This document shows, one piece after another, positions 9,620 to 21,999 of a stretch of 64,000 nucleotides of DNA. The DNA is from Macropodus opercularis (Eukaryota; Chordata; Actinopteri; Anabantiformes; Osphronemidae). How positions within the stretch are numbered: position 1 is the first letter of the stretch; every line of letters begins with the position of its first letter. The position numbers were made by a program, and so were the translations under genes. Under the pieces are notes generated by a model. The model did no database searches and was not told where the DNA came from. It saw only the letters and a program-made list of their open reading frames with translations. The stretch covers positions 19,672,501 to 19,736,500 of the forward strand of contig CM061097.1 of NCBI GenBank assembly GCA_030770545.1. Direction: 5' to 3'.

Positions 9620-12600
9620 CTGTGGAGAGAAATTAAAGGGAAACTGATGAACAGACCTAAAGTAAAGTTGTCTTGCATAGGAAAGCTCTGAGTGTAGCTG
9701 TATCTCAGAATAGATCAAAGGCATCTGATGCATCCTGCAAACTCAAGAACATAAAAAGAGAAACTGGTGAGACGTTTACATTTTTCCTTCTCATACATCT
9801 GGATATGGATATATGGATTTTTTTGAAGGATAGTATGAGTCAGTTATTAAAATTAGAAAATAACTTAATAAAGGAGGACCCAGTGTGTCGTCTGTGTCCC
9901 CTGGTCACTGCTTTGAACTGGACTTCTGTCTGTTTGCACCACACCAACCAGACAACGTGATGAGAAGAAACCACAACAACAACAACCTCCACCACAGTCT
10001 CTCTTAGCTAAACACTAGACCTCCATCAACCCCCACACCCACCACCACTCAAACGTCCACTCCACCACAACACCCTGTTCCACGACAGTCACAGCTACAG
10101 AGGAAGAAGAAGAAGAAAGAGGAAAGACCTACACAGAGAGAAAGGAGACAAGGTCATAGAGCAGGATGGAGAGAAAGACTGTTGAAACCTGTGTGAAACC
10201 TGGAGACTGAGCACAAGTAGCGTGATCTCACTGAGAGATAAATGCTGACACTTCTGAAAGATGGGTCACAAGAGCCAGGACTGTCCAGAAAACAGGTCGA
10301 CTCAACGGAGACCAGCTGAGGATCCAGGGTCAACAGAGCAGCGGGAGAAGGAAGGAACCACACTGACAAACACAGCAATGAAGACACACTCACACACACA
10401 TGCACTGACACGGATAACAATGCTATGCATAGAAGCGTTAGAAGCCAAGTTTACACCACAACAAACATTCAGGACCATAATCACAACTTTCCACAATATG
10501 CTTAACAGTGAACAGTGGAAATCAGATTTTTATGATGGACGGTGGTGCAACAAGATCATTACTAGGACATATTTAACTGCATGTGAATCCAGACTCGCAT
10601 TGAAGAGCCAAGTTCTGTTTGGAAGCCTTAGACTGAAACGACATCTAATATGCGTTTGTCTTGTGTTTATTGTGGGGATCTGACAGAAGGCGATCGCAGC
10701 CTGAGTCATTTCCATGCGAATGATTAATCCATTGTCCTTCTCATCCCTGTCTGAGCCACCACAGAGTTCATACAGAAATGCTGTCATTCGCTGCATATGT
10801 AGAACCAGAGCAGGTGAATCAGTGAGCGAAGCTACTCGCTCCTCCGCTTCCGCCCCTCGTTCAAAGTGGACTCGTTCACACAAACACGAACAGTGGAATT
10901 AAACACATGATCTGATAAAACGGTACCAGCAGACACTGCGGCTCTAAAGAGGAACCTTCCGCTGCTACTGTAGCAAACGGAGACGCACTAAAAGCAGTAA
11001 CGTTGTCGTGACTGCAAGTCAAAGTGGTCACAAGTTGATTTGGTGCCGCTGCTCAGAGAGAGCGAGAGTCTGATGTTAAATGGGTTCAACGCATGATGGT
11101 GAGACATGAACCTCCTGTGGTTCAGCGGTTTAGAACCATGATTTATGGTCTTCGTGCTTTTCTTATCGTCGCAGCGAGATCGAATCCTGAATTGACGATT
11201 CTTTAAATTTCACAAAATGACTCAGAATATTTTTAGAATAAGCGATGTTTATGATACCCAAACAAGGCTTCAAAGACAAACGCAGAGGTTTGATATTTGA
11301 TATTTTATTGACAACAGATCGCAGGGATTCAGAGCAGACTGACTCAGTCCTCATTCTCTTTTAGCCACTTCCGTGATACGAGCGACTTTCAGGCTGCGTC
11401 AGATTATTTCTGGTAAAACTCTAAAGATTGTTAACAGCAGTTTGTTTAGATGGCGTAAAGCCAATAAAATACCAGACAAGGCAGTGACTAGGACTAACAG
11501 GCTCCTTCAAACATCTGCCGTAACTACGAGAACCAGTGCGGCAGTCTGTCACCAGTTAACGTGCTCACTCGTTAATACGTAACACCAGGAAAGAAGACAA
11601 CAATAGTGGTCTGCTCCTAAACAACACTAAGAACTAACACTACTGAATAGTGCACAACACACTACAACACGGAACAAGAGCATCCGCTACAAAGCACATC
11701 TCTACTAAATAAAACGACCCCTGAGTTTGAGTCGGAGCGACCTACGAGCTTTGTAGCTAACTGCTGCAGCTAAGCTACTGCTACTAACCAAACGCTACTT
11801 CCGCAAACACAGACTCCGTGTCCCAACATACCGCACAACCTCGAGCGAAGAAAACTCCTTCCAACCAGTCGTTCACGTTGAATAATGGACTCAATTCAAC
11901 ACTTACGCCGTCTCGCTGCCTATTGTTTCCTCGTGGAAACGTACGAGGTCACTGGATGATGACGTCACACGTGCGCCTACCTTTTCTGGCGAGCGCTGCC
12001 ATCGGCCATAGAGCTACAGCGCCACTCGCTGGATAATGTGGGGAACTACTCTTTACTCGCCAGAGAGAATTGAAACCGGAGCATCATTCAATACAAATTA
12101 GAAACAAATCCAGTGAATGCAGAGTAAAGTTGTCCTGCAGGAGAAGGGGGTGGTGGTGAGGAGGGAGTTTAACAGGGACACACTCACCTTCTAATGTTTC
12201 CATTAGAGGCAGCATCACTCAACAATGAGCACAGTCCACAATAATAACGTCCATCACTGAATCAGTAATAAAGTCATGTTTGGACCAGCAGAGATCAGAC
12301 TCGTTTCATAGGCTGCAGTGCAACATGTACCTGCTACGATCTCACCTTGATCACACCCTGATGCTGTTGAATCTAAGGTCACATTTGATGGGGTGTTAAA
12401 CATTAGCAGCTGTTATCTGAGCTTCTCTGAGGTAAAGCTGAACCCACCAACACAGAAAAGCAGCACAGCTCATTTCTATAGCTCTGCAGGGGGTGGTGGA
12501 GAGGAGTGAGTTTAACAGGGACACATTCGACTTATTATGTTTTCCAAGAAGAGGCGAACATTGAAGAAGCAGACAGTCACTAAATAAAGTTATATTTAAA

Positions 12601-12625
12601 AATGATTTATGTAAGACTGTATATC
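9620..12625. other. Upstream region of zinc-finger gene A; no gene recognised
   Basis: Presumed 5' UTR exon(s) and promoter of gene A lie here but could not be placed. Two similar blocks, 12145-12200 and 12487-12535, share 'gagtttaacagggacaca' and look like a local duplication. An A/C-rich tract occupies 9960-10080. A composite CRE/E-box is at 11960-11973. Confidence 0.4.
11960..11973. promoter_or_regulatory. Full CRE (TGACGTCA) abutting an E-box (CACGTG)
   Basis: TGACGTCA at 11960-11967 is followed with no gap by CACGTG at 11968-11973. Both are palindromic binding motifs, for CREB/ATF and bHLH-ZIP proteins. The surrounding 60 bp is relatively GC-rich. It may be part of a promoter for zinc-finger gene A (minus strand), but no transcription start is visible. 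Confidence 0.35.
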
Positions 12626-12629
12626 CATC

Positions 12630-12895
12630 CTTGGCGGCACGGTGGTGTGGTGGTTAGCAGTGTCCTCACAGCGAGAAGGGTTCGATTGCTGGAGGCGACC
12701 GGGGGCCTTTCTGTGTGGAGTTTGCATGTTCTCCTCGTGTCTGCGTCGGTTTTCTCAGGGATCTCCGGTTTCCTCCCAAAGTCCAAAGACATGCAGTTAG
12801 GTCAATTGGAAACTCGCCCATAGCCAGATGGGACAGGCTCCAGCCCTTGACCTGCAGGGAAGAAGCCATAGAAGATGAATATTCGTCCTTAGCCT
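12630..12895 (+). mobile_element. tRNA-derived SINE (AFC-like), internally deleted
   Basis: It starts 'ggcggcacggtggtgtggtg' with A- and B-box-like promoter sequence ('gggttcgattgctggaggcg'). The conserved 'ggcctttctgtgtggagttt' and 'gcatgttctcc' core follow, then the tail 'gggacaggctccagccc'. This order is that of the AFC-type SINE widespread in percomorph fish. The section between the 'aattgg' block and the 'gggacaggctcc' tail is shortened. Confidence 0.8.
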
Positions 12896-13279
12896 AGAGA
12901 GCAGTTTGTTGTCTTCTTTGAGAGGATAAAAACTCACAGATTGTTTTTTCTTTTAAAGTTTTACTGTAAGCTTTCATGTTGTCCTGTGCTATGTGAGAAC
13001 GCTGTTCGTTCCCTGACACCTTCAATGAAACAACCAAACGACTCACGTTGAATATGAATTAAAGGTTAGAATTGAAATCATCATTTGATCATAATTTTTT
13101 AAGTGATAAGTTTTAATTGCTGATGTGGGTTTATTTTTAACAACATCTGTACGTGACTATATTGAGGTGAGTCGTGCGTATTAATGACCCGTGGTGTTAT
13201 TAACGTTGTTACTATGAGGGTATTTCTTCAAGTCGAACTAAGTAAAGCATCACTCAAACATAGTCACTCCCTCATCTTC

Positions 13280-13385
13280 TGACCCGCTTTATCCTTGTGA
13301 GGCTGTTGGGGCTGGACCCATCCCAGCTGTCGTCTGGGGAGAGGCAGGGTTCACCCTGGACAGGTCGCCAGTCCATCACAAGGTT
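13280..13385 (-). mobile_element. SINE 3' fragment (same family, opposite strand)
   Basis: The plus strand shows 'ctggacccatcccagctgtc' and 'ccctggacaggtcgccagtc', the reverse complement of the 3' half of the AFC-like SINE. The tRNA-derived head is missing. Confidence 0.7.
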
Positions 13386-14290
13386 CACTCTAATATGGTG
13401 AAAGTTAATTCAGTTTCTACGCTGGACAATACACCACACGTCAACAACCTTCCTTTATTTATCCTGATGAAATTATAATGGACACGATAGCAACACAGCA
13501 GAGTTTGAGCGTTTCCAGCTTCAAATCTGTCGTCTTCAGTCTCAGGTCAGTACAGCGTAGTGTAAGGCGTCATATCGCTGGTGGGGGAGGTTAGAAGAAG
13601 GAATTGATTGAGAGCGATCACTGCCTGGTGATAATCAGACTGGATCACTGTTGATCCCTGGGAAAGCTCGCAGACGGAGTGGAGACGGCTGAAGCTGTTG
13701 GGTGGCTTGATATTTCTCTGGTGCTTTGTTGACGGTAAGCGTATTGTGTCTCTTCCTGGTACTGGAACCAGGTGGTCAGGCCCCTTTAGCCGATGCAGAG
13801 CCACCCGCTGTACAGTAAGTCTGCTGCAGCCTTATTTCACTGGTTACCTGGAAGGTCCTACTTCAGCAGTTACTACTTCAGATGAGGGGGGAAGCACAAG
13901 TTCTCAGTGTCTACTAGTCTGATCCATTCCTTCACTGCCTGTGACAGTTCAGCACTGATCTGATCACACGTCTCTGACACACGTTTTATTACATCTTAAC
14001 TCTACTGTGTTGTGGAAGCTCTTATATATAAATGTGCTGCACGATCATCCCAGACAAAAGAGCTGAATTAACACATTTCAACCCACTAAAGAGCCATTGA
14101 TGACAAAAATATATGATGTAGAACTGATCAGCTCACATGAGTATCACTGTTAATAAACTTCTGTCATTAGGTTATATTAACTACATGAATATATCACAGC
14201 TGAGTTATTACTTCATCTAATGCAAAGTGGATAATTAACACTCTGATCCGCAGACGGAAAATAAAAGCACAAGAACCAATAAATCTACAG
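13386..14290. other. No recognisable gene
   Basis: Short open frames on both strands at 13547-13922 have no recognisable domain. The rest is AT-rich. Confidence 0.4.
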
Positions 14291-15600
14291 CGTAGTCCTC
14301 ACGCGTTGCAGCGTGTGGTGTGTGACAGGAAGCGTGTTCCACGTTTTGATCATCAGCTGGTCTGCGTGTTGAAGTTGTTTCATTCTCTCCACTTGTGTTT
14401 GCTCGTCAGTGCAAGTTTTTCCAAATCTTCATTCAGTGACTTGAACTTATTCACCCACATGTCTGAGGCTTCAGCTCAGCAACTTCTAGCTCAAAACCTC
14501 TGATGCAGATGCGATGTCTGCTGTGTGGATGAGTGATGGACTTTAAAAAGACAAGCGTGCTCACAAAATTCTCCAACGTGTGCTTTGAATGACAGCAGGA
14601 GATTAGATGTGAAGCAGCTGGTTGCTGAGATCAAAGTGTTGAACGGGTCACTTGCTGTGCAGGCGTCTTTGAATGAGTGGAGTAAACGACCTGTTTCAGT
14701 GTCCACGATAAAAAGTTCCAGCTTGTTTTCAAACGCAACCACTGCTTGTTGAAGGGATAAGACTCTATTTCCAGTGCTTTACATTTTTACATTGAGCTGG
14801 TTCAGATGTTCAGTCATATCCATGGGAAAGTAAACCTTCAGGAGCCACTCGGTGTCAGCGAGCTCAGGAGGCTCAACGTCTTTCATTTCAAGAAAAGTCT
14901 GGGTCTCAGGCAAACTGCTGAACGGCTGGGCACCTTCCCTCTTGACAACCAGCGCACATTTCTGTGCAAAAGCAGACCAGGATCATTTTTCCCAACTTCA
15001 CCCTGAGGTGCTTTAACTGGCGATCATTTAAAGCTCGGGCAACAATAACGCTGACCACTCGAAAGACCAGTGACATCACGTCACCGAGCTGCTCAGCACA
15101 CATCTGGACTCAAAGCACCTCAGGGTGTAGAACACAATGAAGACTGACGATGGGTCTGTTTTCATGTTGACGAAGAAGCAAAACGAATCCTCTGTTTTCT
15201 CCCAGAGCAACATCAGTAAACAACGAAATAAGTTTATCCATCAGTAGATTCTTTCCTTTAGCGAACTCAATGAAGCACTTGAATGAATCATCACCTCTCG
15301 TTGACCCCTTCATTGGCTAAACAGCCAGACTTTCCTCACGCAGTGTGTCACCGGCAGCTCACCTCACAACCAAACTGAACTGGGATAAATGGTTTATGTC
15401 TGTTGACTCGTCCACAGCGAGGGAAACGTATGAGGCTGCATTTATGTCCTTTACGTGTTTCCCTCCACCTGATTTACCATCATTATGGTACGATCGTGAC
15501 CCGTTTTGCTGACAGAGGCAGAGTCTATTATTCACTTAATTGTCTCATTGGCCACATCAATAATGAATGTTTTAGCGAACTCGCCATCTGTGGATGGTTT
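14291..15600 (-). pseudogene. Decayed hAT transposase, GTF2IRD2/Charlie8 type, middle and C-terminal part
   Basis: On the minus strand the order is: 15313-15110 ('FVLLLRQHENRPIVSLHCVL', after a 'LISLFTDVALGENRG' block); 15103-14906 ('EQLGDVMSLVFRVVSVIVAR' then 'ALNDRQLKHL'); 14742-14491 ('FENKLELFIVDTETGRL', 'KDACTASDPFNTL', 'ASCFTSNLLLSFKA'); then 'ASDMWVNKFKSLNEDLE' near 14430. These match, in order, the hAT-derived part of GTF2IRD2-like proteins. Several stops and frame changes separate the blocks, so the gene is dead. The N-terminal BED-finger part is absent here; a fragment of such a part, on the other strand, lies at 29230-29560. Confidence 0.75.
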
Positions 15601-16830
15601 TCCACTCCTCACTATTGCTAAGGACCCAGCAGCCGTAATCTCCTGGTCTGGTCCGTACTGGGAGCTGCTGCTGACTGGCTTGCACTCAGTAGCTCTTTAC
15701 CTTCCTCCTGACTGCAAACGAAGCCCAAGCTGCACAACATAGTGAAACACCCTGACAAGCCTCCAACCAATGACAGACTGAGCTCAGCTCCTCAACTCAC
15801 TGCACTGACTCATCATCCTCCATCCAGACGCAGCAGCCACAACAAAACACAAACTGCCCTATTAAAGGTTATTTATTGAATAAAATTGAACTGAAACAAT
15901 AAAAATGTTGTAGCTTTAAACTCACATCAACTAATAAGAATGAACTACTTTAATGGACATGTTACACTTTGGCATAAACACGTCTGTCCATCTGGTCTCA
16001 CACTTTAAAATCAGTCAACACAGGCTAAAACAGAAGGTATTAGAAATCTGAATCAAGCAAAGGTCAAGATTTACTAGAATTTGGTGACTATAATTACCAC
16101 TAGATGACGCCAGGGCTCTAATAAATTCAAACTTACACAGCCCATAGTGTGGAATCATTTTAATAACACACTAATTTTAAGAACAAATGAACCTTAATAC
16201 AAAGACGTGGTTTAACAAGAGCAAGATGACTGAGACAAAGCAATAATGTAAAACAAAAAATCACTGAAACAATTCACTATAAGCAAACAAGAATAAACAG
16301 GTGACAACCACTGGCAGGATGCATCTGATAACCTATGTTGTCTCTGCTCTCTCTGATCCTTGTGCACATTTAATTGCTATCCAGGTTATCTGGGGTGTCA
16401 AGATACCGACAGTACAGTGATGCAAATAAGTGAAAGATGACAGTAACAGACACAAAACATTCATAACATAATCTTTATATAAAGAGGCCATAACATTGCA
16501 TATTTAAGATCCCTTGGTTCTAATATTGCTAATCATCCATTAATGAAGCATTTTAAAACTTTCATCATTCACTGTTTTACTGTATTCAATGTGCAGCACA
16601 TACCATCAGATAAGCTGATCCAGTGCTGTAATTACTGCATCACATAGGCAAATAGTACACGAGTAAACCAGTGGAGAGTGTCTTATGTCCTTACAACAGA
16701 AAAAAGATGAAGCAGCTTTTATTTTGCATCACAGTACAAACTTCACAGTAAAGCACATTTTTTCTGCATCAGTATATTTTCTAATCTGCAGCATTTATGT
16801 AAAGCAGGCTTTTGAAGTGTGCATGTAAAA
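15601..16830. other. No recognisable gene
   Basis: AT-rich sequence with no domain-bearing open frame on either strand. Confidence 0.4.
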
Positions 16831-16839
16831 TAATATTCA

Positions 16840-17205
16840 GTCTTTAACTGCCTCCGCCGTTATTTTTGTTTTACTTAACTTCAGTCTTCCAGAAAGATGT
16901 GAATCTAACTTACACAAAGCATCGATCAGGTTTTTACAGGCTGTGTTTCCCTTTGCTAGAACCATGTCAATCAGCTCTCGTGTTTTGTCTCTATTTAATC
17001 GCGTTTCTTGGATTGACTCCATCTCTTTTTTTTAGTTTATGAGTTTATGACTCCGTTTTCCAGCAGATTATCCACCAATTCTTTAACTATAGGACTGGAA
17101 ACTCTATTGATAAGCTCTGCCCTAACAGAGCGCGGCTTCGACTCTTCCTCCCCTTGGACATTCCCTGCACATGGTAGATTTTGTCCACTTGGGCAAGAAC
17201 CTGGA
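16840..17205 (-). pseudogene. CARD domain exon, broken (NLRP1-like gene remnant)
   Basis: After an acceptor ('tctggtttccag', minus strand) at about 17200 the frame reads an acidic linker and then a CARD start ('RAELINRVSSPIVKELVDNL', then 'LENGVINS'). A TAA stop and frame break interrupt it at about 17033-17050. The CARD continues at 17022 ('MESIQETRLNRDKTRELIDM', 'VLAKGNTACKNLIDALCKL') to a stop at 16837-16839. The break lies at a tandem duplication of CATAAACT followed by eight A residues. CARDs recruit caspase-1-type partners. Together with the FIIND exons upstream on the same strand, it looks like the C-terminus of an NLRP1-like protein, though a separate CARD gene cannot be excluded. Confidence 0.65.
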
Positions 17206-20200
17206 AACCAGACACAAATGTTTAATCAGTATTGGATAGAACTCGATTTAAAAATGTTGTAAAGCCTCATTCAAGGCCCTGTGGAAAACAGTCAGGAACC
17301 ACAACACAATCCAGAGGGTCATTGGGGCTGGAGCTTATCCTGGCTGTCATTGGCATCATCATAATGAGCCCATTCTTTACAGGTGTCACGTGAAACCTAC
17401 CTGGAGGATAAATCAAGTCTCTACTTGGAAATGTATGTAAGTTCTTTGTATTTGTCAAATGTGTAATTGTCAATTGTCAACAAGAGTTAAAATGAGATTG
17501 AATATTTTCAACTCATTCATAGAAAGTATGAAAACTTTCTGGACTGTTGAACCTGAGACCGAAGGGGAACGTGTAGAACTAAAGCTTCCAGGACCAGGAC
17601 CTCCTGGAAAGACTCACCATGGGCTTTGTTGACTTTATCATTTTCCTCATCAGTTACTTACTCACATTCAAGTCCTGTTTCTTTTTGCAGATTCATGTTT
17701 TGAAAACAATTAATCTATATATACTGACTGCACAACAGCCTTTTATTATAAACTGGACTACAGCTTTCATTTTGCCACATATGGTCTAAATTAAAGCACA
17801 TGAAAATCACGGTTAAAAACTGTTAAAGAGCCACAGTATGTTACCATAATACATACACTTTACTACTGTTACTCAAGAAGCAGTTCGAAGCCTTACTCAT
17901 TACTGTGATGGTTTGTAGAAAACACTTAATTTTACTGTTAAAACATCAATATTTAGCTAATAGAATGGGCAAATACTGTAAAACAACAAGCAAGTAAGTA
18001 CTTTAAAATTAATTGTAATATTTAGATTCAATTACAGATTTTGCCGATGTATGTGTAAGATTTACAACCTTTATTATTCTGCAAAAAATATTTTCCTTTT
18101 TAATAATAAGCAATATGGCATTTCTTTGTTAAATACAGATATCTAGGGGAAATATATATTTGCATATACTTAATCATAAAGTATCATTAATCAAAGCATG
18201 CAAAAGAATGGCAAATATTAGAAGTCTAGAACAATATAAATATATAATTAATATAAAACTATACGTATTCTATATTACAATTGATCATGTTTGTAGTTTG
18301 TTAACAGTTTGTGGCCTCTGAGCTGCGTCTATGTGGCTCCAGCACAAACTAGAAGCTATAAATAAAGTTTTAAATGGCGACTATACTGAGTGTCCTGGAA
18401 ACAACCTGTTCACAGTAAACTCGACTCGAAGCGACTCTGAAACTTGGCTGTTAGCTGCAACACAACATGTACAAACAAAGGTTTTGTTGTAAGACTACTT
18501 GGCGTTTGATATCTCAAACTGTTTCCAAAGTGATGTAATTTGAATATCGACGAACAGAGATGGACGATAAAGACACGGGTCATTGGAAGGAGAACGGACC
18601 GAGAACCGAACTTTTCTCCTGCCTGGCATCACAAGCTTTCCCAGGTCCAAATGTTCTAAGTGACGTTAGCGATGGTCAGATATACAAAATCAATAATGTA
18701 TCAAGCTCGTACTATACCAAGATGCCTTTGAGGTTGTTTGCTCCATAGGCTCTGCAAGGACAAAACATAAAACCTGACAGTAGCTGTTAGCTAAGCTGTT
18801 TATGTCCCCTGCTAATTAGCCACTTCATGCTTTGCTTTGTTCTAGTTTCAGATTAGCTTAAACGATGCTGGATTTTTTTAAGGACAGTAAACTTTTCTAA
18901 CAATTTCTTTAGTTTGTGGACTGTAGACTTTTAATTGTCTGTTCAAACTGCTTCGGTAGACGTCACCTTGTCTTCATAACAAGTTCTTTTCTGGTTGCAG
19001 AGAGACGGTACCTGCATGACAGCACCTGATGGGCAACGTGTGTCTCAAATCAGAGATTAGTCCAACACCTCAGGCTTCCTCTTACAGCATATTGGAAGAG
19101 CCATTTGAAATCTTGATGCACTGTTTTCCATCATGTCATCCCCAGTCATGTCAAGCCAAATTAGAGGTGACCTGTGGCTTAGCTATGTGTAGCCAACAAT
19201 ATGCTTATGCAAGCACAAATCCAATTTCACACAGTTTATGCATGAAAACTCTCTCATCGCGTACAGGTATGGGTTGTGTAACTGCTTAATTGTGTAACAG
19301 TTGATTCATCCGCATATTTAGATGGTTGCTGATGGCGTAGTGATAAGTGAGAGTGTAGTTATTTAGCTTAAGCATCGACGCCATATTGTCATTTATTTCT
19401 CATTCTCTTCATGTCTGCAGAGAGAACCGTGCCACAGCTTTCACTGCTCCTTGTGAGAGGAGGCTTTCACCAACGCCCCACCCCGACAAGTGTCCATTAG
19501 TTCTTATGTTTATTTATTCTACTGTACATTGTCCAAAAAATTGGTATATTCTGTCCTTTCAAACTATTAAAACTGCTTTGTAGATTAAAGGGGCGTTTAA
19601 GTTGTTTTATTTTAGATCAACACCAAACACTTGAAAGCAACAAACTAATTGTAATAATGACAGTCTGTGCCTTGGTTTACAGTAGACTTATCTATTCAAT
19701 TTGAAGTCATCTTAAGTAACTGTGAAATCTACACCAACCAACTGTAAAGCCCTATTTGATTTATTGTAATAAAATGCTGTAATATGTGCTAGAGTTGTGT
19801 TTTATGTTTCCTACTGAAATGGCTGTATCCAGGTTTACATTATTTACGCATTAATACATTCTTTTACTGTAGATGGACTTCTTTGTAACTGTAATTTGTA
19901 CATTAAATTACCATAAAAAAGGAGAGTATCCCGTTATTAATACAGTGACGTAGTGTAAACAAAAATGTTGGCAAGTGTAAAATCTACGGTGTCTTATTAG
20001 ATATACCGTAATGTGTTTTACAGTTTTACCATATTTTTTACGGTGAGATTCTGGCAACCACAGCTGGCGGTACGTTACCGTAAATTTCAGAAATTTTTTT
20101 TTTACGGTGTACTTTGGCCATGTTGGTTCATCCTCCTGTTCTCTGTTCTGTCGGTTCATTCCTGTGTGTTGCCCGTCAGTCTGTTGGTCATGGTGCATTG

Positions 20201-21180
20201 CCTGGTCAGTCTGTCAATCAGCTTTCATGTTGTTCTGTTTTGTTCCTCTCTGTGCTTTGTCAGTAATTGTTCATATTGTCTCGTCATTCCTGATACTTGC
20301 CCGTTGCCTTTATTGTGTGTTTAGTACGTTGCAGCTTTTATAGTCAGTCAACTTAGTTTCTGTTAGGTCTCTAGAATCCCTGACTCTGATGTGTTAACGA
20401 GTTTTGATTTTCAGTGCAATATTGTCTATAGTGCCTTCAAGCCTTTTCAGTGTTTTGTTTGTACCCTAACTTCCTGTGTGTATGTGGTGGTCAGAGATGT
20501 CCCAACTCAGAAGAATTCAAGCCGAGGCAGCATTAGGTTCAAATAATCAAACATGAATTCATTTTCAGTGGTGCGATGAGAAATATGCAAAGACAGGAAA
20601 ACAAAGTCACCTCTGTCTCCTGCAGGGAGACGCTCACAGACGCGGGGGGAAGGAAGGAGCCCAGCACAGCTCACATCTCCCCCGTCTCCCTCTAGAGAGG
20701 TGGTTTTTAAACCCTGAACATGCGTCAAAATGTGAAGATTTCATACCAAGAATTGTTTGTCCAAATTCCTTTGTTCAAGAGCTCATACTGTTTTGTCTAA
20801 AAGCCAGATTGTCTTTGGACCCAAGGCCAGCAAGTCTGCACAGCCTAGACAGGACCTGTTCTACTCTATTCTAAACCCTTTAGCCTGAACTAAATGCATA
20901 TGTGCTAAATATATATATTCCACTACAAATATCTTTATATGCATGAACTTTTTCTACTACATGTACTTTTAGTCATTTGATAATATTATGTACTGTGTAT
21001 AATGTACTATATTATTTATTCAACATCCTGTCCTGTTAGGTCGAGCTTGTGAGTTCCAACCCGTCAGCCTTTTAGCCTCAGGTGAGCAGGCGTGTTCCCA
21101 GTGAGGGAAAGATTTGTCTGGCACCACCTAGTGGTGCAATTGAGTCTCAGCAAGCGAGAAACTTAACTTAACTATACAAA
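17206..21180. other. Probable intron space of the NLRP1-like remnant; no intact gene seen
   Basis: A short minus-strand SINE-like piece lies at 17308-17355 ('ggagcttatcctggctgtca'). Open frames at 18560-18748 and 19029-19289 (+) have no recognisable domain. At 20030-20110 there is a 'ttacggtgagattctggcaa' stretch with an imperfect inverted partner ('gttaccgtaaatttc'), reminiscent of a small DNA transposon end. A C/T-rich tract fills 20130-20330. Confidence 0.35.
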
Positions 21181-21187
21181 ACCTAAT

Positions 21188-21604
21188 GTGAAGCCAGCTA
21201 TTTTAGTCTCAGGGGAGACAGGGCCTTTGAGTATTGTCGGGCATCTTTATTTTGACCAGACTATATCATTAGCAGATCATTTCTGGTGGTGTGGAGGTCA
21301 ACACCTTACTTTTGTCTTCCAAAAGGATGGACAGGCAACTGGAGTGCAAGTAGCGTTTACTGAAGCAATGAGAAAGCGAAAAGCACTTAGGGCAGAGGTG
21401 AAGGAGAACGCTGGCAGGTACGCAGATGTGGGCTGGATGAGTTGGTTAGAAAACACTGCTTGTGGTTGGAGGCAGGGGCTGATCAGATTGGTTATGACAG
21501 TGCCAATAGAAGTAGTATTGATGGGATTTATTTTGTGTTGTTGCTTTCCTCTGATGAAGTCTCTGGCCCTTAGAGCAGTGGAAAAAAAGAGAGTTTACAG
21601 ATGA
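21188..21604 (+). pseudogene. Possible endogenous retrovirus env-like fragment (low confidence)
   Basis: A 138-codon open frame. Features seen: a 'WWCGG' cluster near residue 33; a charged middle; a predicted membrane segment near residues 103-121 containing a Cys triplet just before a basic tail ending in 'EKKRV'. The layout recalls the C-terminal (transmembrane plus cytoplasmic tail) part of fish retroviral envelope proteins, with most of the ectodomain missing. Purine-rich sequence follows at 21620-21735. No long terminal repeats, gag or pol were recognised nearby. It could equally be an unrelated membrane-protein fragment. Confidence 0.25.
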
Positions 21605-21999
21605 CAGTGATGAAGAAGGGAATAAACCAGAGTAGGAATGCAGAGAACATCAAGATGGACCATGACCTATTTCCTGAGCCAAGAAGGAGGATAACGATGA
21701 TGATGACGAGGGCGACGGAGTAGAGGGGGAAGAGTGAGACCAGAGCTGAGCCAGAAGTCGCTAACATGATTCTATGCCTTTTGTATTCTCAAATATACAT
21801 ATGATTCACATATAAGCATGTTGCATTCACTACAATTAGCCTGACTTTTTCACAGTACACCATTGTGCCTCCAGGGTTCCTCTGTGTTACGCTTGAACTT
21901 AGGTCCCCCTTGGGTCCACTTCGTATACCTGGCTTTGCAAATGATTTACCCCACCATTGAGAATACATTCATATGTACAAATGAATTAAGTTCAGTACT

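Noticed and set aside
12650..12700. tRNA-like A/B boxes
   Set aside because: They belong to the head of a SINE, not a functional tRNA gene.
20013..20343. Hydrophobic 103-codon frame suggestive of a membrane protein
   Set aside because: Composition reflects a T-rich tract; no splice context or homology.
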